Part shown: piece by piece, positions 17,007-25,545 of the stretch
Position numbering within the stretch: position 1 is the first letter of the stretch
Layout: each line of letters starts with the position of its first letter
Source of the DNA: Sphingomonas kyeonggiensis
GTDB taxonomy: Bacteria > Pseudomonadota > Alphaproteobacteria > Sphingomonadales > Sphingomonadaceae
Assembly (NCBI RefSeq): GCF_014204495.1
Contig: NZ_JACHLN010000002.1
Coordinates: forward strand, 1,403,693-1,467,692
Direction of reading: 5' to 3'
DNA length: 64,000 nt
Made by a program: the position numbers and the translations under genes
The notes under the pieces: model-generated
Database searches by the model: none
Told to the model about the DNA's origin: nothing
The model's input: the letters and a program-made list of their open reading frames with translations, nothing else

Positions 17007-18011
17007 TCACCAGCCCCGTAGGCGATATGCGGCCCGCGTCGCGAGCGTCCGCATGCGTCGGTGCATCCTCGAGCCCAGTTCCCGCCAATTGAAATCGGCG
17101 AAGGCCTGGGGCGGCGCAAGCCGCACCGCGCGTGGCGGCGCATCCTGGACGCGGCCCAGCTCCGCCAGGATCAAGGCCGTGAGATCATGCTCCTCGATCA
17201 GGCGCCGGCGTGCCTCGATCAGCGCCGGCAGGCGCGTCTGGTAGATTTCCTCGGCATGGTCGAGCACGTTCGCCACCACGGCCTCCGCCGCGGCCGGATC
17301 GTCCAGATCGAGCCGGATCACCGCACCCGGGAAGAATTTCTCGATATCGGGGGCGCCGGCATAGATGGGCACCGCATAACCCAGGATCGGATCGGCGATC
17401 TTCTCCGTCCAGAGCCCCGGCACGCCGCTGTTCTCGAAGCAGAGGTGGAAGCGATAGGGCAGCAGCGCTTCGTCCTTGTACTCGACGAACCGGTGCGGGC
17501 GGCCGAAAAAGTCGATGCGCTCGCCGAAGCGCTGCCGGAACCGCTCGATCAGGTGCAACCGCTTGAAATGGTTGGGCAGGTAGGAAAGGTTCGACGTCAC
17601 GACCGAGATGTCGCGCGTCTTCTCCGGTATCGGCAGCGCCCGGAGCGCCGCGTGGTCGTAGCGATAGCTCTGCTCGCTGCCGTTGTAGCCGAAATGCCAG
17701 TTGTTGAAGTGCTGGATGCGCACCGCATCGGGGTGGCGCCCCGGCTTGGCCGAATAGACGCGATCGAACTGCGCGAGGAAACCCGGCGGATAGATGCCGA
17801 TCTCCGGAGGCTCGCCCGAAACGAAGACGAGCCCGCCTTCGCGCACCGTCAGCGCTGCCGGGATCGACATGCCTTCGAATACGATCGCGAGGTCCCAGTC
17901 GCCGCCGTCTCCATTCTCGACGAGCTCGACCTTCTCGGAAAATTGCGCGCCGATATGCTGGGTGTACAGCGGATAGGCATGCCGGGTGAGCAGGTTCACA
18001 CGCGCGCGCAT
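17007..18011 (-). CDS. Glycosyltransferase family 10 (alpha-1,3-fucosyltransferase fold)
   Basis: 334 aa. The GT10 donor signature is clear: FHLCFENSGVPGLWTEKIAD followed by GYAVPIYAGAPDIEKFFP (family form F-x-L-x-F-E-N-S...Y-x-T-E-K...P-V-x-x-G). These enzymes use GDP-L-fucose in known cases. Here the neighbouring genes predict GDP-L-colitose, which differs from fucose only at C3, so it may be a colitosyl- or fucosyltransferase. ATG 18011 follows the previous stop by one base. Membrane helices absent; tail is basic (MHRRMRTLATRAAYRLRG), which could bind the membrane surface as in Helicobacter FucTs. Confidence 0.8.
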   Translation of the reverse strand: MRARVNLLTRHAYPLYTQHIGAQFSEKVELVENGDGGDWDLAIVFEGMSIPAALTVREGGLVFVSGEPPEIGIYPPGFLAQFDRVYSAKPGRHPDAVRIQHFNNWHFGYNGSEQSYRYDHAALRALPIPEKTRDISVVTSNLSYLPNHFKRLHLIERFRQRFGERIDFFGRPHRFVEYKDEALLPYRFHLCFENSGVPGLWTEKIADPILGYAVPIYAGAPDIEKFFPGAVIRLDLDDPAAAEAVVANVLDHAEEIYQTRLPALIEARRRLIEEHDLTALILAELGRVQDAPPRAVRLAPPQAFADFNWRELGSRMHRRMRTLATRAAYRLRGW

Positions 18012-18012
18012 G

Positions 18013-18759
18013 TCAGGCCTTCTCCCTGGCCAAGGTACCGCGCAGCAATGCCTGGGTCTCGGCAAGCCTCGGGTCATCGAACCTGGCGTCGGTGTCGCCG
18101 AGCACCGAAGCCCAGAACAGCAAGGTGCTGTTGTTCCCGTCGATCGCGCCGAAGCGGCAGAAGGTCCGCAGCACGTCCTCGCTCTTCATGCCTGCCGTCG
18201 TCACGACATGGGCCTCGCGCTCGGCCAGCAGCGGCGCGAGTTCGGGCGACGAGAGCAGCGCTTCATCGTTGGTAAGCAGGGCGGCTCCTCTCGGGATCGC
18301 TGCCATGCGCGCCTGGACATGCGCGATGGCAGCGGTGCGATCGGCGAAAAAGTCGCCAAGGCGCAGATGCACGCCGAACGGATAGAGCTTTTCGCCCGGA
18401 ATGGCGAGGTCCCGGCGCAGGTCGTCCAGGGCGTTCGCGACCGCCTGCGGCGAGAAGCGGGCATAGTCCCGGCTCGACTGGAAATAGCCGTCGAGCAGCG
18501 TGATGCCCGGAAGCGCGATCCATTCCTGCTGCGCGCCGAGCCGTGCGGCGATCTTGGGCAGCCGGGCCGCCGAGAGCGCGCGCACCCAGCCGGCGGGCGC
18601 CTCGCACGGGAGTTCGTCGCTCTGCGTGAAGCGGTGCGGGTAGTTCAGGTCGTGGATCTGGTACAGCCGCTCGCCCCGCTCCGCCGCGAACAGGCGGGCG
18701 AAGAGCAGCTGGAACAGTTGATTGCCCAGGCCACCATGGGTTCGAACGACAACCGGCAT
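18013..18759 (-). CDS. Glycosyltransferase family 11 (alpha-1,2-fucosyltransferase fold)
   Basis: 248 aa, slightly short for the family. It opens with VVVRTHGGLGNQLFQLLFAR (GGLGNQLFQ is the GT11 start motif) and has GVHLRLGDFF, the counterpart of the H-x-R-R-G-D-Y GDP-binding motif; the second R is L here. The C-terminal TLLFWASVLGD segment corresponds to the S-x-F-S-x-W-x-A-x-L region. E. coli O55 WbgN, a known colitosyltransferase, belongs to GT11, so colitose transfer is plausible beside the ColD/ColC-like genes. Start overlaps the upstream stop (ATGA). Confidence 0.75.
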   Translation of the reverse strand: MPVVVRTHGGLGNQLFQLLFARLFAAERGERLYQIHDLNYPHRFTQSDELPCEAPAGWVRALSAARLPKIAARLGAQQEWIALPGITLLDGYFQSSRDYARFSPQAVANALDDLRRDLAIPGEKLYPFGVHLRLGDFFADRTAAIAHVQARMAAIPRGAALLTNDEALLSSPELAPLLAEREAHVVTTAGMKSEDVLRTFCRFGAIDGNNSTLLFWASVLGDTDARFDDPRLAETQALLRGTLAREKA

Positions 18760-19931
18760 CAGATCTCGAGCGAGGCGAGCGCCTCAATGGCATCGGGTAT
18801 CGGATAATGGTGGTTGCCCACGAACACGCCGTGCGCATCCACATGGTCCGCGGCGGCCAGCCGGCCGTGCACTTCGTGATCCATGTACTTCACCACCTCC
18901 TTGGCAGCGAAATTCCCGGCCACGATCGGGCGGCATTCGAATCCCTTCGCATGCAAAGCCCCCAGCAACCGGCTGCGCGTGAGATTCCGGCCCGGCCGCA
19001 CGACGAGGCTGAAGCCGAACCAGCTGCTCTTGCCGATCTCCCGCTGTATCATCAGGTCCGGATGCTGCGACAGGGCGGCCTGCAGAAGTGCGCCATTCTC
19101 GCGCCGCGCGGCGATCAGCCCCGGCAGCTTCTCCACCTGGCAGATGCCCAGGGCACCAGACATCTCCAATGGGCGGAGATTGTAGCCCGGAAGGATGAAG
19201 CGGAAGGCTTCCTCGAAATAGTCATCCGACTTGTCGGAGCAGATATGGTTCACGCGCGGCAGGTTGCGCGTCCAGCCATGCGCGCGAAGCGAGAGGAGGA
19301 TATGGTACAGCTCCTCGTCGTCCGTCGAGACCATGCCGCCTTCCATCGTCGAGATGTGATGGCTGAAGAAGCAGCTATAGGTCCCCATCAGGCCGAAGGT
19401 GCCGGCCTGCTTGCCGTCGACTTCGGCGCCGAGGGATTCACAATTGTCTTCGAGCAGGATCAGGCCATGCGCGTCACAGATCTTCTGGAGGCGCGCAAAA
19501 TCGTTCGGATTGCCGAGCAGATTGACCGCGAGGATCGCGCGCGTCGACGGACCGATCGCTGCCTCAACCGCATCGAGGTCGAGATTCAGCGTCTCGAGAT
19601 CGATGTCCACGAACTTCATCTTCAGGCCGTACTGGTGCAGCGGATAGTAGGTCGTGCTCCACGAAACCGCCGGAACGATCACCTCGTCGCCACGCTTGAG
19701 CCGGCGCTTCTCGTCCGACGTGTAGAACAGCGCCGCGATCATCAGGAGGTTGGCCGAGGAACCCGAATTGACCATCACGGAGTAGTTCGCCCCGAGATAG
19801 TCCGCAAAGGCGCGCTCGAACGCCTGCACCTTCGGACCCATGGTGAAGTGTCCGGAGGCGATCACGTCCTGCAACGCCTGGTATTCAGCTTCGTCCCAGG
19901 TGGAATTCGCCAGCGGGAAAACAAAGCTCAT
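18759..19931 (-). CDS. colD: GDP-4-keto-6-deoxy-D-mannose 3-dehydratase-like enzyme (ColD-like)
   Basis: 390 aa, DegT/DnrJ aminotransferase fold. The segment around the PLP site reads TYSCFFSHHISTMEGGMV: the usual lysine (K-N-L-T-T-G-E-G-G in relatives) is a histidine at 191. This exchange is the mark of the PLP/PMP-dependent sugar 3-dehydratases ColD and RfbH. Further typical parts: NSGSSANLL (57-65), EDNCESLG (161-168) and LRAHGWTRNLP. It would remove O3 of GDP-4-keto-6-deoxymannose using glutamate. RfbH (CDP-glucose) is less likely as Gmd is adjacent. Start and stop overlap both neighbours (ATGA). Confidence 0.82.
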   Translation of the reverse strand: MSFVFPLANSTWDEAEYQALQDVIASGHFTMGPKVQAFERAFADYLGANYSVMVNSGSSANLLMIAALFYTSDEKRRLKRGDEVIVPAVSWSTTYYPLHQYGLKMKFVDIDLETLNLDLDAVEAAIGPSTRAILAVNLLGNPNDFARLQKICDAHGLILLEDNCESLGAEVDGKQAGTFGLMGTYSCFFSHHISTMEGGMVSTDDEELYHILLSLRAHGWTRNLPRVNHICSDKSDDYFEEAFRFILPGYNLRPLEMSGALGICQVEKLPGLIAARRENGALLQAALSQHPDLMIQREIGKSSWFGFSLVVRPGRNLTRSRLLGALHAKGFECRPIVAGNFAAKEVVKYMDHEVHGRLAAADHVDAHGVFVGNHHYPIPDAIEALASLEI

Positions 19932-20869
19932 ACTGCGCTCCTCAGAAAGAACTCATAAGTCAGACCCACTGCCTGCTTGAGGTCATGGCGGGGCTTCCAC
20001 CCCATTGCGTCGAGACGCGACACGTCGACGACTTTCCGCGCCATCCCGACCGGACGGTCCAGGTCGTGGTGGAAGCCGCCGGCATATCCGAGGACATCCG
20101 CCACGGTCTGATAATATTCGTTGATGCTGTAGTCGAAGCCCAGGCCGATGTTCATCAGGTCGGGCATCGCATCGAAATTCTGCAGGCAGTGCACCACGGC
20201 ATCCGCGAAGTCGGTCGCGAACAGGAATTCCCGCCGCGCCGTGCCGTCCCCCCAGATCTCCACCGATTCCGCGCCGGTCTGGATCGCGCCATGCACCTTC
20301 TGGATGATCGCCGGCAGCAGATGGGAGCTGGCCGGCTTGAAATTGTCATGCCTTCCGAAGAGGTTGCACGGGATGACCGACTTCAGCGACGTCGCCTCGC
20401 TGGCCGCGTCGAGATAGGCGGCAAGCTTGAGCACCGCGATCTTGGCCAGCGCATAGCCTTCGTTCGTCGGCTCCAGCGGACCGGTCAGAAGGTCCTCCTC
20501 GCGCAGCAGCGTCGTGCGGTCGCGCGGGTAGATGCAGGAGCTGGCGAGGTTCAGCACGACCGAGGCTCCCGCCTCCACCGCCGCCGTGATCACGTTGCGC
20601 CCGAGATCGAGATTCTCGATCAGGAAGCCGGCGGGATCGCGCATGTTCGCCTGGATGCCGCCCACCTTGCCGGCAGCATGGATCACCGTGGCCGGCCGAT
20701 GCAGCTGCATATAGGCGCGCACCGCGGCTGCGTCGCGCAGGTCCAGCTCGGCGCGCCCCGGCATGAGCAACCGCGCACCGCTGAGGGCCGGATGCTCGCG
20801 CAGATTCTGCCCGACCATCCCCGTGCCACCGGTTACAAGGATGGGCTCCAGCAGTCCCGATGCGGCCAT
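19928..20869 (-). CDS. colC: GDP-L-colitose synthase-like (ColC) / GDP-L-fucose synthase family
   Basis: 313 aa SDR enzyme: VTGGTGMVGQNL (NADPH site), HAAGKVGGIQANMRDPAGF, NLASSCIYPRD and Y-A-L-A-K catalytic pair (NEGYALAKIAVLKLA), then NLFGRHDNF and REFLFATDFADAV. The family epimerises C5 and reduces C4. With a ColD-like enzyme directly downstream, the substrate is probably GDP-3,6-dideoxy-4-ketomannose giving GDP-L-colitose; plain GDP-L-fucose synthesis remains possible. ATG 20869 lies 4 bp after gmd; the longer frame to 20986 overlaps gmd and is rejected. ATGA overlap with the ColD-like gene. Confidence 0.8.
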   Translation of the reverse strand: MAASGLLEPILVTGGTGMVGQNLREHPALSGARLLMPGRAELDLRDAAAVRAYMQLHRPATVIHAAGKVGGIQANMRDPAGFLIENLDLGRNVITAAVEAGASVVLNLASSCIYPRDRTTLLREEDLLTGPLEPTNEGYALAKIAVLKLAAYLDAASEATSLKSVIPCNLFGRHDNFKPASSHLLPAIIQKVHGAIQTGAESVEIWGDGTARREFLFATDFADAVVHCLQNFDAMPDLMNIGLGFDYSINEYYQTVADVLGYAGGFHHDLDRPVGMARKVVDVSRLDAMGWKPRHDLKQAVGLTYEFFLRSAV

Positions 20870-20873
20870 GCCT

Positions 20874-21980
20874 TCAATACCCGGAATGGGCGATGAGGGC
20901 AGCGCGGCGCGCCGCCTTGAGATCCGCCTCGACCATTTCCGCGCAGAGATCGCGGGTCGAAATCTCGGGCAACCAGCCGAGGTCATCCTTCGCCAGGGCC
21001 GGATCGCCGAGCAGGGTCTCGACTTCGGCCGGACGGAAATACTTCGGATCGACGCGCACGATCACGTCGCCCGGCTTCACCGCCGGCGCATTGTCGCCGC
21101 TGACCGCCTCGACGATGCCGCGCTCCTCGACGCCCTCGCCCTCGAAGCGCAGCGTGATCCCGAGGCCCTCGGCGCTCCAGGTCAGGAACTCGCGGACGCT
21201 GAACTGCACGCCGGTCGCGATCACATAGTCCTTGGGGGTTTCCTGCTGCAGCATGAGCCACTGCATCCGCACATAGTCGCGCGCATGCCCCCAGTCGCGC
21301 TTCGCATCGAGATTGCCGAGATACAGGCAATTCTCGAGCCCCTGCGCGATGTTGCACAGGCCGCGGGTGATCTTGCGGGTGACGAAGGTCTCGCCGCGGC
21401 GCGGGCTCTCGTGATTGAACAGGATACCGTTGCAGGCATACATCCCATAGGCCTCACGATAATTCACCGTGATCCAATAGGCGTAGAGCTTCGCCACCGC
21501 ATAGGGGCTGCGCGGATAGAAGGGCGTCTTCTCGGTCTGCGGCACCGTCTGCACCAGGCCGTAAAGCTCGCTGCTCGATGCCTGGTAGAAGCGCGTGCGC
21601 TCCTGGAGCCCGAGCAGGCGGATCGCCTCGAGCACGCGCAGGGCGCCCACGCCGGTGACGTCAGCGGTATATTCGGGCAGCTCGAACGAAACCGCGACAT
21701 GGCTCTGCGCGCCGAGATTATAGACCTCGTCCGGCTGGATCTGCTGCATCAGCCGAATGAGGTTCGTGGAGTCCGCCAGATCGCCATAGTGGAGATGCAG
21801 GTTCACATCCTGGGCGTGCGGGTCCTGGAAGATATGGTCGATGCGCCCGGTGTTGAACGAGCTGGACCGGCGCTTGATGCCGTGGACGACATAGCCCTTC
21901 TGCAGCAGAAACTCGGCAAGATAGGACCCGTCCTGCCCCGTGATTCCGGTGATCAGCGCAACCTTTTGACCAGAACTCAT
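20874..21980 (-). CDS. gmd: GDP-mannose 4,6-dehydratase
   Basis: 368 aa. Converts GDP-D-mannose to GDP-4-keto-6-deoxy-D-mannose. Signature [18 protein letters not shown] at the N terminus, [16 protein letters not shown], catalytic SSSELYG and Y-A-V-A-K ([12 protein letters not shown]), [18 protein letters not shown]. All typical for GMD at the normal length. It stands at the head of the sugar-donor part of the run, 85 bp after the 418-aa gene. GDP-mannose synthesis genes (manB, manC) are not in this window and must lie elsewhere. Confidence 0.95.
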   Translation of the reverse strand: MSSGQKVALITGITGQDGSYLAEFLLQKGYVVHGIKRRSSSFNTGRIDHIFQDPHAQDVNLHLHYGDLADSTNLIRLMQQIQPDEVYNLGAQSHVAVSFELPEYTADVTGVGALRVLEAIRLLGLQERTRFYQASSSELYGLVQTVPQTEKTPFYPRSPYAVAKLYAYWITVNYREAYGMYACNGILFNHESPRRGETFVTRKITRGLCNIAQGLENCLYLGNLDAKRDWGHARDYVRMQWLMLQQETPKDYVIATGVQFSVREFLTWSAEGLGITLRFEGEGVEERGIVEAVSGDNAPAVKPGDVIVRVDPKYFRPAEVETLLGDPALAKDDLGWLPEISTRDLCAEMVEADLKAARRAALIAHSGY

Positions 21981-22065
21981 AGATCTTACCGAGCCCGAAG
22001 GCTCTCTCCGCTAGAAACGTTTGGGAAACCGCCGTCCGAAAAAGCCGCGGGAAATCAGGAGCAGC

Positions 22066-23322
22066 CTAACGAGGAGCGACGCGCGTCAGATCGATCTTCA
22101 CTACGTCGAAAGTCACCCCTTGCCGGTCTTCGCCCCCGCTCACATCAAGCTCCAGAAACTGGTGCGGGCACCCTTCGTCGATCAGGATCGAATCGTCAAT
22201 CTCCTCGGATCGCGCTCCGTCGACCGGACGGCCCTGCCAAACGATCCGGCTGCCTTCGCCGATTCCGCAGCGTAAAATCCAATTGGCCCGAGCCCGCGCG
22301 GGCAAGGCGATGTTGTCGTACTTGGCCTGGAAGCGATACCGCCCCGGCGCGAGGAACAGCAGCTTGCTCGCCGCCGTGCCGCCATGGCCGGGATTGGCAT
22401 AGGCACTGAATCCGGTCTGGCCATTGGCGGCACTGGAGAATTCCGCTCCGGCATCGGGGTCGCTGACCAAACGCCATCCCAGCGCGCCGAACTTCCTGCT
22501 TGCGTCGCGCTCGCCGATCGCGGCGCTGCGCAAAACGGTGAGATCGGCATAGGGCAACGAGCGATAGAAGCGCTCAAGCTCGTCGAAAGCCGCGGCACCG
22601 GCCAATTTGTCGACCAGCTGGATCTCGATGATGCGGTAGACGGAATCGCGCGGAAGCGGCCCATCCTCGAGGATCATCGCCGACAGCACGCGGGGATCCT
22701 GGTCCGGCGCCGCGACGCGCGTGATCAGGAACGGCACGAGCCACGGAGCACCAGCCTTCACATAAGGCTTCATCGCCTTGCGGATTTCCGGATCCGACAA
22801 GGCATTGCCAAGCGCAGGCAGCAGCAGGTCGCGCGCACCCTCGCTGGAACGCAGCGCGAGATCATATTGCACGAGGACCTGGGGCAGCTGGTTATGCGCG
22901 GCGTGATATTCGATCAGCCAGAGCTGGGCGAGGCGCGTACGCTGGCCCACGCGCTGTGCGAGATTGATCAGGCGAGCGGCGCCGGCCTGGTCCCCGCGGA
23001 GATCCTTGGCGACACCCAGCGCGGCGATCGCGCTGGGATTGAGCGCCTGCGCCCGGATCGAGCGGAGCGCCAGGTCGCTCACCCGCCCCGCCGAGGCGGG
23101 ATCCGGCGTCGTCAGTACGCGCTGCGCCATGCCGGCGAGCGCGCCGCTGTCATTCGGCGCGAAACGCAATGCCGCGGCCGGATCGTTCCCGCGATAGACG
23201 GAGCCCATCGCGGCGGCGAAGCTCGCATAGCCGATTCCGGCTGCCAGGATCCCAAGTGCAATGCCCCGGCCCACTCTGGCCCTGTCGGAAAAGGCATCAC
23301 GAAGGGATCCCCGACGGCTCAT
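22066..23322 (-). CDS. Membrane-anchored protein of unknown function coupled to wzc
   Basis: 418 aa, not recognised. One N-terminal transmembrane helix (about 18-40, RGIALGILAAGIGYASFAAA) places the rest in the periplasm. Residues about 45-235 are helical with TPR-like spacing (ALNPSAIAALGVAKDLRGDQ, LAQLWLIEYHAAHNQL), and the last 150 residues look beta-rich, with GTAASKLLFLAPGRYRFQAKY and a final DVSGGEDRQGVTFDVVKIDL, like a carbohydrate-binding-type sandwich. Start overlaps the wzc stop (ATGA), tying it to chain-length control or export. Two cysteines in the sandwich (ILRCGIG, DEGCPHQ) may form a disulfide. Confidence 0.75.
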   Translation of the reverse strand: MSRRGSLRDAFSDRARVGRGIALGILAAGIGYASFAAAMGSVYRGNDPAAALRFAPNDSGALAGMAQRVLTTPDPASAGRVSDLALRSIRAQALNPSAIAALGVAKDLRGDQAGAARLINLAQRVGQRTRLAQLWLIEYHAAHNQLPQVLVQYDLALRSSEGARDLLLPALGNALSDPEIRKAMKPYVKAGAPWLVPFLITRVAAPDQDPRVLSAMILEDGPLPRDSVYRIIEIQLVDKLAGAAAFDELERFYRSLPYADLTVLRSAAIGERDASRKFGALGWRLVSDPDAGAEFSSAANGQTGFSAYANPGHGGTAASKLLFLAPGRYRFQAKYDNIALPARARANWILRCGIGEGSRIVWQGRPVDGARSEEIDDSILIDEGCPHQFLELDVSGGEDRQGVTFDVVKIDLTRVAPR

Positions 23323-25517
23323 CGCGCGTCGCCGCCCTCTTCGTTTCCGTAGCCATAGCCATAGCCGTATCCATAGCCATAGCCCGCCTGGCGGCGCTTG
23401 AGCTTGGTCAGCACCACGCCGAAGATGTGCGCGTGGACATCCTGGAGACGGCTGAGCGACGACTTCACGCCGCGCACCGCCACGCCCTCGGCCTCGACCA
23501 CGAACACGCTGCCCTCAACCGAGCGCGACAGCAGCGGCGCGTCGGCCAGACCGAGGATCGGCGGGGAGTCGACGACGACATGGTCGAACTCTTCGAGCAG
23601 CTGGCGGACCAGAAGGCCCATGCGGTCGCTGCTCAGCAGCTCGGCGGCGCTCGGCGGGATCGGGCCCGACGACATGATCGACACGCCACGCAGCGGCGTC
23701 TCGACGATGAACGAACGCCAATCATTCTCGCCGGCCAGGAAGTTGCTCAAACCGCGCTCGTTCTTGACCCCGAACAGGCCGTGGACGGACGGACGGCGCA
23801 TGTCGGCATCGACGAGGATGACCTTCTTCGAGGTGCGCCCCAGCACGGTAGCGAGCGCGAACGCAGTCGTGCTCTTGCCTTCCGCAGGCCGGGTACTGGT
23901 GACCATGAGCGATCGCGGCACACCGTGATCGGTCGAGAAGGACAGGTTGGAGCGAATACTGAGATAGGCTTCGGAAAGCTCGGACTTCGCATCGGCCAGC
24001 GCCTTCGACGCGTCCTCTCCCTCCACGTCGGGCACGCTGCCCAGCAAGGGAACCTGCAGGACCCGGTTGACCTGGCTCGGCTCGCGCAATCCCTCGTCGA
24101 TCTGATCGAGTGCGATCGTCGCAATGCCCGCAAAGGCAAGGCCGCCCAGCATCGCCAAAGCGAGATTGAGGAACAGGCGGGGCGAGGAAGGCTTCGCCGG
24201 CACCTTCGCGGTATCGACGATCGCGATGTTGCTCGGGGTCACCCCGGCGACGCCGATCTCCTTGTAGCGCTGCAGCAGCGCATCATAGAGCTGGCGATTG
24301 GTGTCGGCCTCGCGCTGGTAGATATTGTACTGGATGCTGTCGCGCTGCTCGACATCGAGCCGCTTCTTCAGCACCGAGACCTGTTCGCGCAATTCCGCCT
24401 CGCGGCGCGTTGCCTCGCGGAACGCATTGCTGTCGAGGCCGGTTACGCGACGCTCCTCACGGGCAATGCTCGCATCCAGAACCCCGAGCTGCTCGTGCAG
24501 CGCCCGCGCCGCCGGATATTGCGGCTCGAACTGCACCAGCATGCGGGCATATTCCGACGCGACTTCCGCGCGGCGCTGCCGCAGCTGCGACAGGGCGGAG
24601 TTGGCGAGCGCAAGCGGATTGCTGTCCGCGGAGCCGCCGCTCTTCATCCGGCTCTCCGCCGCGATGCGATCGGCAATCGCCTTGCTCAGGGCATCGTTCA
24701 GCGCTTCGAGATCGACCGCCGTCAGCGTCCGCTCGGCCTGGGTCTTGCCATCGGCGCCCTGCGTCCGGTGGAGCGTCACGATGTCACGCTCCGACGCATA
24801 GGAAACGAGGTCCCGCTCGGACTTTTCGAGCTTGCCGCGAAGATCGTTCAGCTGGCGCTCGAGGAAGGAACGCGCGTCGGCAGTCGACGAGAAGCGACGG
24901 TCGGCGCTGGCTTCGATGAACTGCTGCGTCCAGGCATTGGCGATTTCCGCGGAAAGCGCAGGCGACCCGCTGGTGTAGCTGACGTCGACAAGCGCGGAGC
25001 CGCGAACCGGCGCGATGCCGATATGCGCGAGCACCAGGTTGGTCGCGGCCTTCTCGCGCTCATCGGCGATCGACGACGCCGCGCCGGCAGGCTTGCCGGC
25101 GGCAAAGGCGGCGGGATCGATCCCGTGCGCGGCAAAGAACGCATCGTTGCTCGCCAGCCGCAGCCTGCGCACGACGCGCTCGCCCAGCGTGCGCGCCTCG
25201 AGCAGCGCATACTGGGTCTGGTAGAATTCCAGGTCGCGGCCCGCATCGGCCGGCTCAAGACCCTCGACCTTCGTGATATTCTTCTGATCGCGGCTGATCT
25301 CCACGCGCGCACGCGCGGTGTATTGCGGCGTCATCATCATCGTGGCGACAAAGCCGAGGACAACCGAAACGACCAAGATCGACGCGATCACCCACTTCCA
25401 GCGGTTGATGATCTGCCAATACTGAAGCAGCAGCGGCGGCGCGAGCGAGGATACCCGCTTCACCTCACCCTGGCCCCCAGCAACCTGCGCGTGCCCTTCA
25501 GTATCTGTCTGCGACAT
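23319..25517 (-). CDS. wzc: Wzc-type polysaccharide co-polymerase with BY-tyrosine kinase domain
   Basis: 732 aa, inner membrane. Wzz domain between helix 1 (WVIASILVVSVVLGFVATMM, about 38-57) and helix 2 (LFLNLALAMLGGLAFAGIATI, about 445-465), with long periplasmic coiled coil. Cytoplasmic kinase: Walker A STRPAEGKSTTAFALA (about 540), Walker A' ILVDADMRRPSVHGLF (about 565) and Walker B VVVDSPPILGLADA (about 647). The C-terminal tyrosine cluster is six Tyr alternating with Gly (codons 23349-23381), then NEEGGDAR. It controls chain length and pairs with Wza. A fused one-chain arrangement, as in Gram-negative Wzc/ExoP. Confidence 0.93.
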   Translation of the reverse strand: MSQTDTEGHAQVAGGQGEVKRVSSLAPPLLLQYWQIINRWKWVIASILVVSVVLGFVATMMMTPQYTARARVEISRDQKNITKVEGLEPADAGRDLEFYQTQYALLEARTLGERVVRRLRLASNDAFFAAHGIDPAAFAAGKPAGAASSIADEREKAATNLVLAHIGIAPVRGSALVDVSYTSGSPALSAEIANAWTQQFIEASADRRFSSTADARSFLERQLNDLRGKLEKSERDLVSYASERDIVTLHRTQGADGKTQAERTLTAVDLEALNDALSKAIADRIAAESRMKSGGSADSNPLALANSALSQLRQRRAEVASEYARMLVQFEPQYPAARALHEQLGVLDASIAREERRVTGLDSNAFREATRREAELREQVSVLKKRLDVEQRDSIQYNIYQREADTNRQLYDALLQRYKEIGVAGVTPSNIAIVDTAKVPAKPSSPRLFLNLALAMLGGLAFAGIATIALDQIDEGLREPSQVNRVLQVPLLGSVPDVEGEDASKALADAKSELSEAYLSIRSNLSFSTDHGVPRSLMVTSTRPAEGKSTTAFALATVLGRTSKKVILVDADMRRPSVHGLFGVKNERGLSNFLAGENDWRSFIVETPLRGVSIMSSGPIPPSAAELLSSDRMGLLVRQLLEEFDHVVVDSPPILGLADAPLLSRSVEGSVFVVEAEGVAVRGVKSSLSRLQDVHAHIFGVVLTKLKRRQAGYGYGYGYGYGYGNEEGGDAR

Positions 25518-25545
25518 GTGGGAAAATATCCGAGTGTCAGTTTGA

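Noticed and set aside
18759..19931. Assignment as RfbH (CDP-4-keto-6-deoxyglucose 3-dehydratase) or a plain sugar aminotransferase
   Set aside because: Histidine replaces the PLP lysine, so not an aminotransferase; no CDP-glucose genes nearby while gmd and a ColC-like gene are coupled.
23349..23381. Short-period DNA repeat as a possible CRISPR or VNTR
   Set aside because: It encodes the Gly-Tyr tail of Wzc with varied codons, no spacers, and is in frame.
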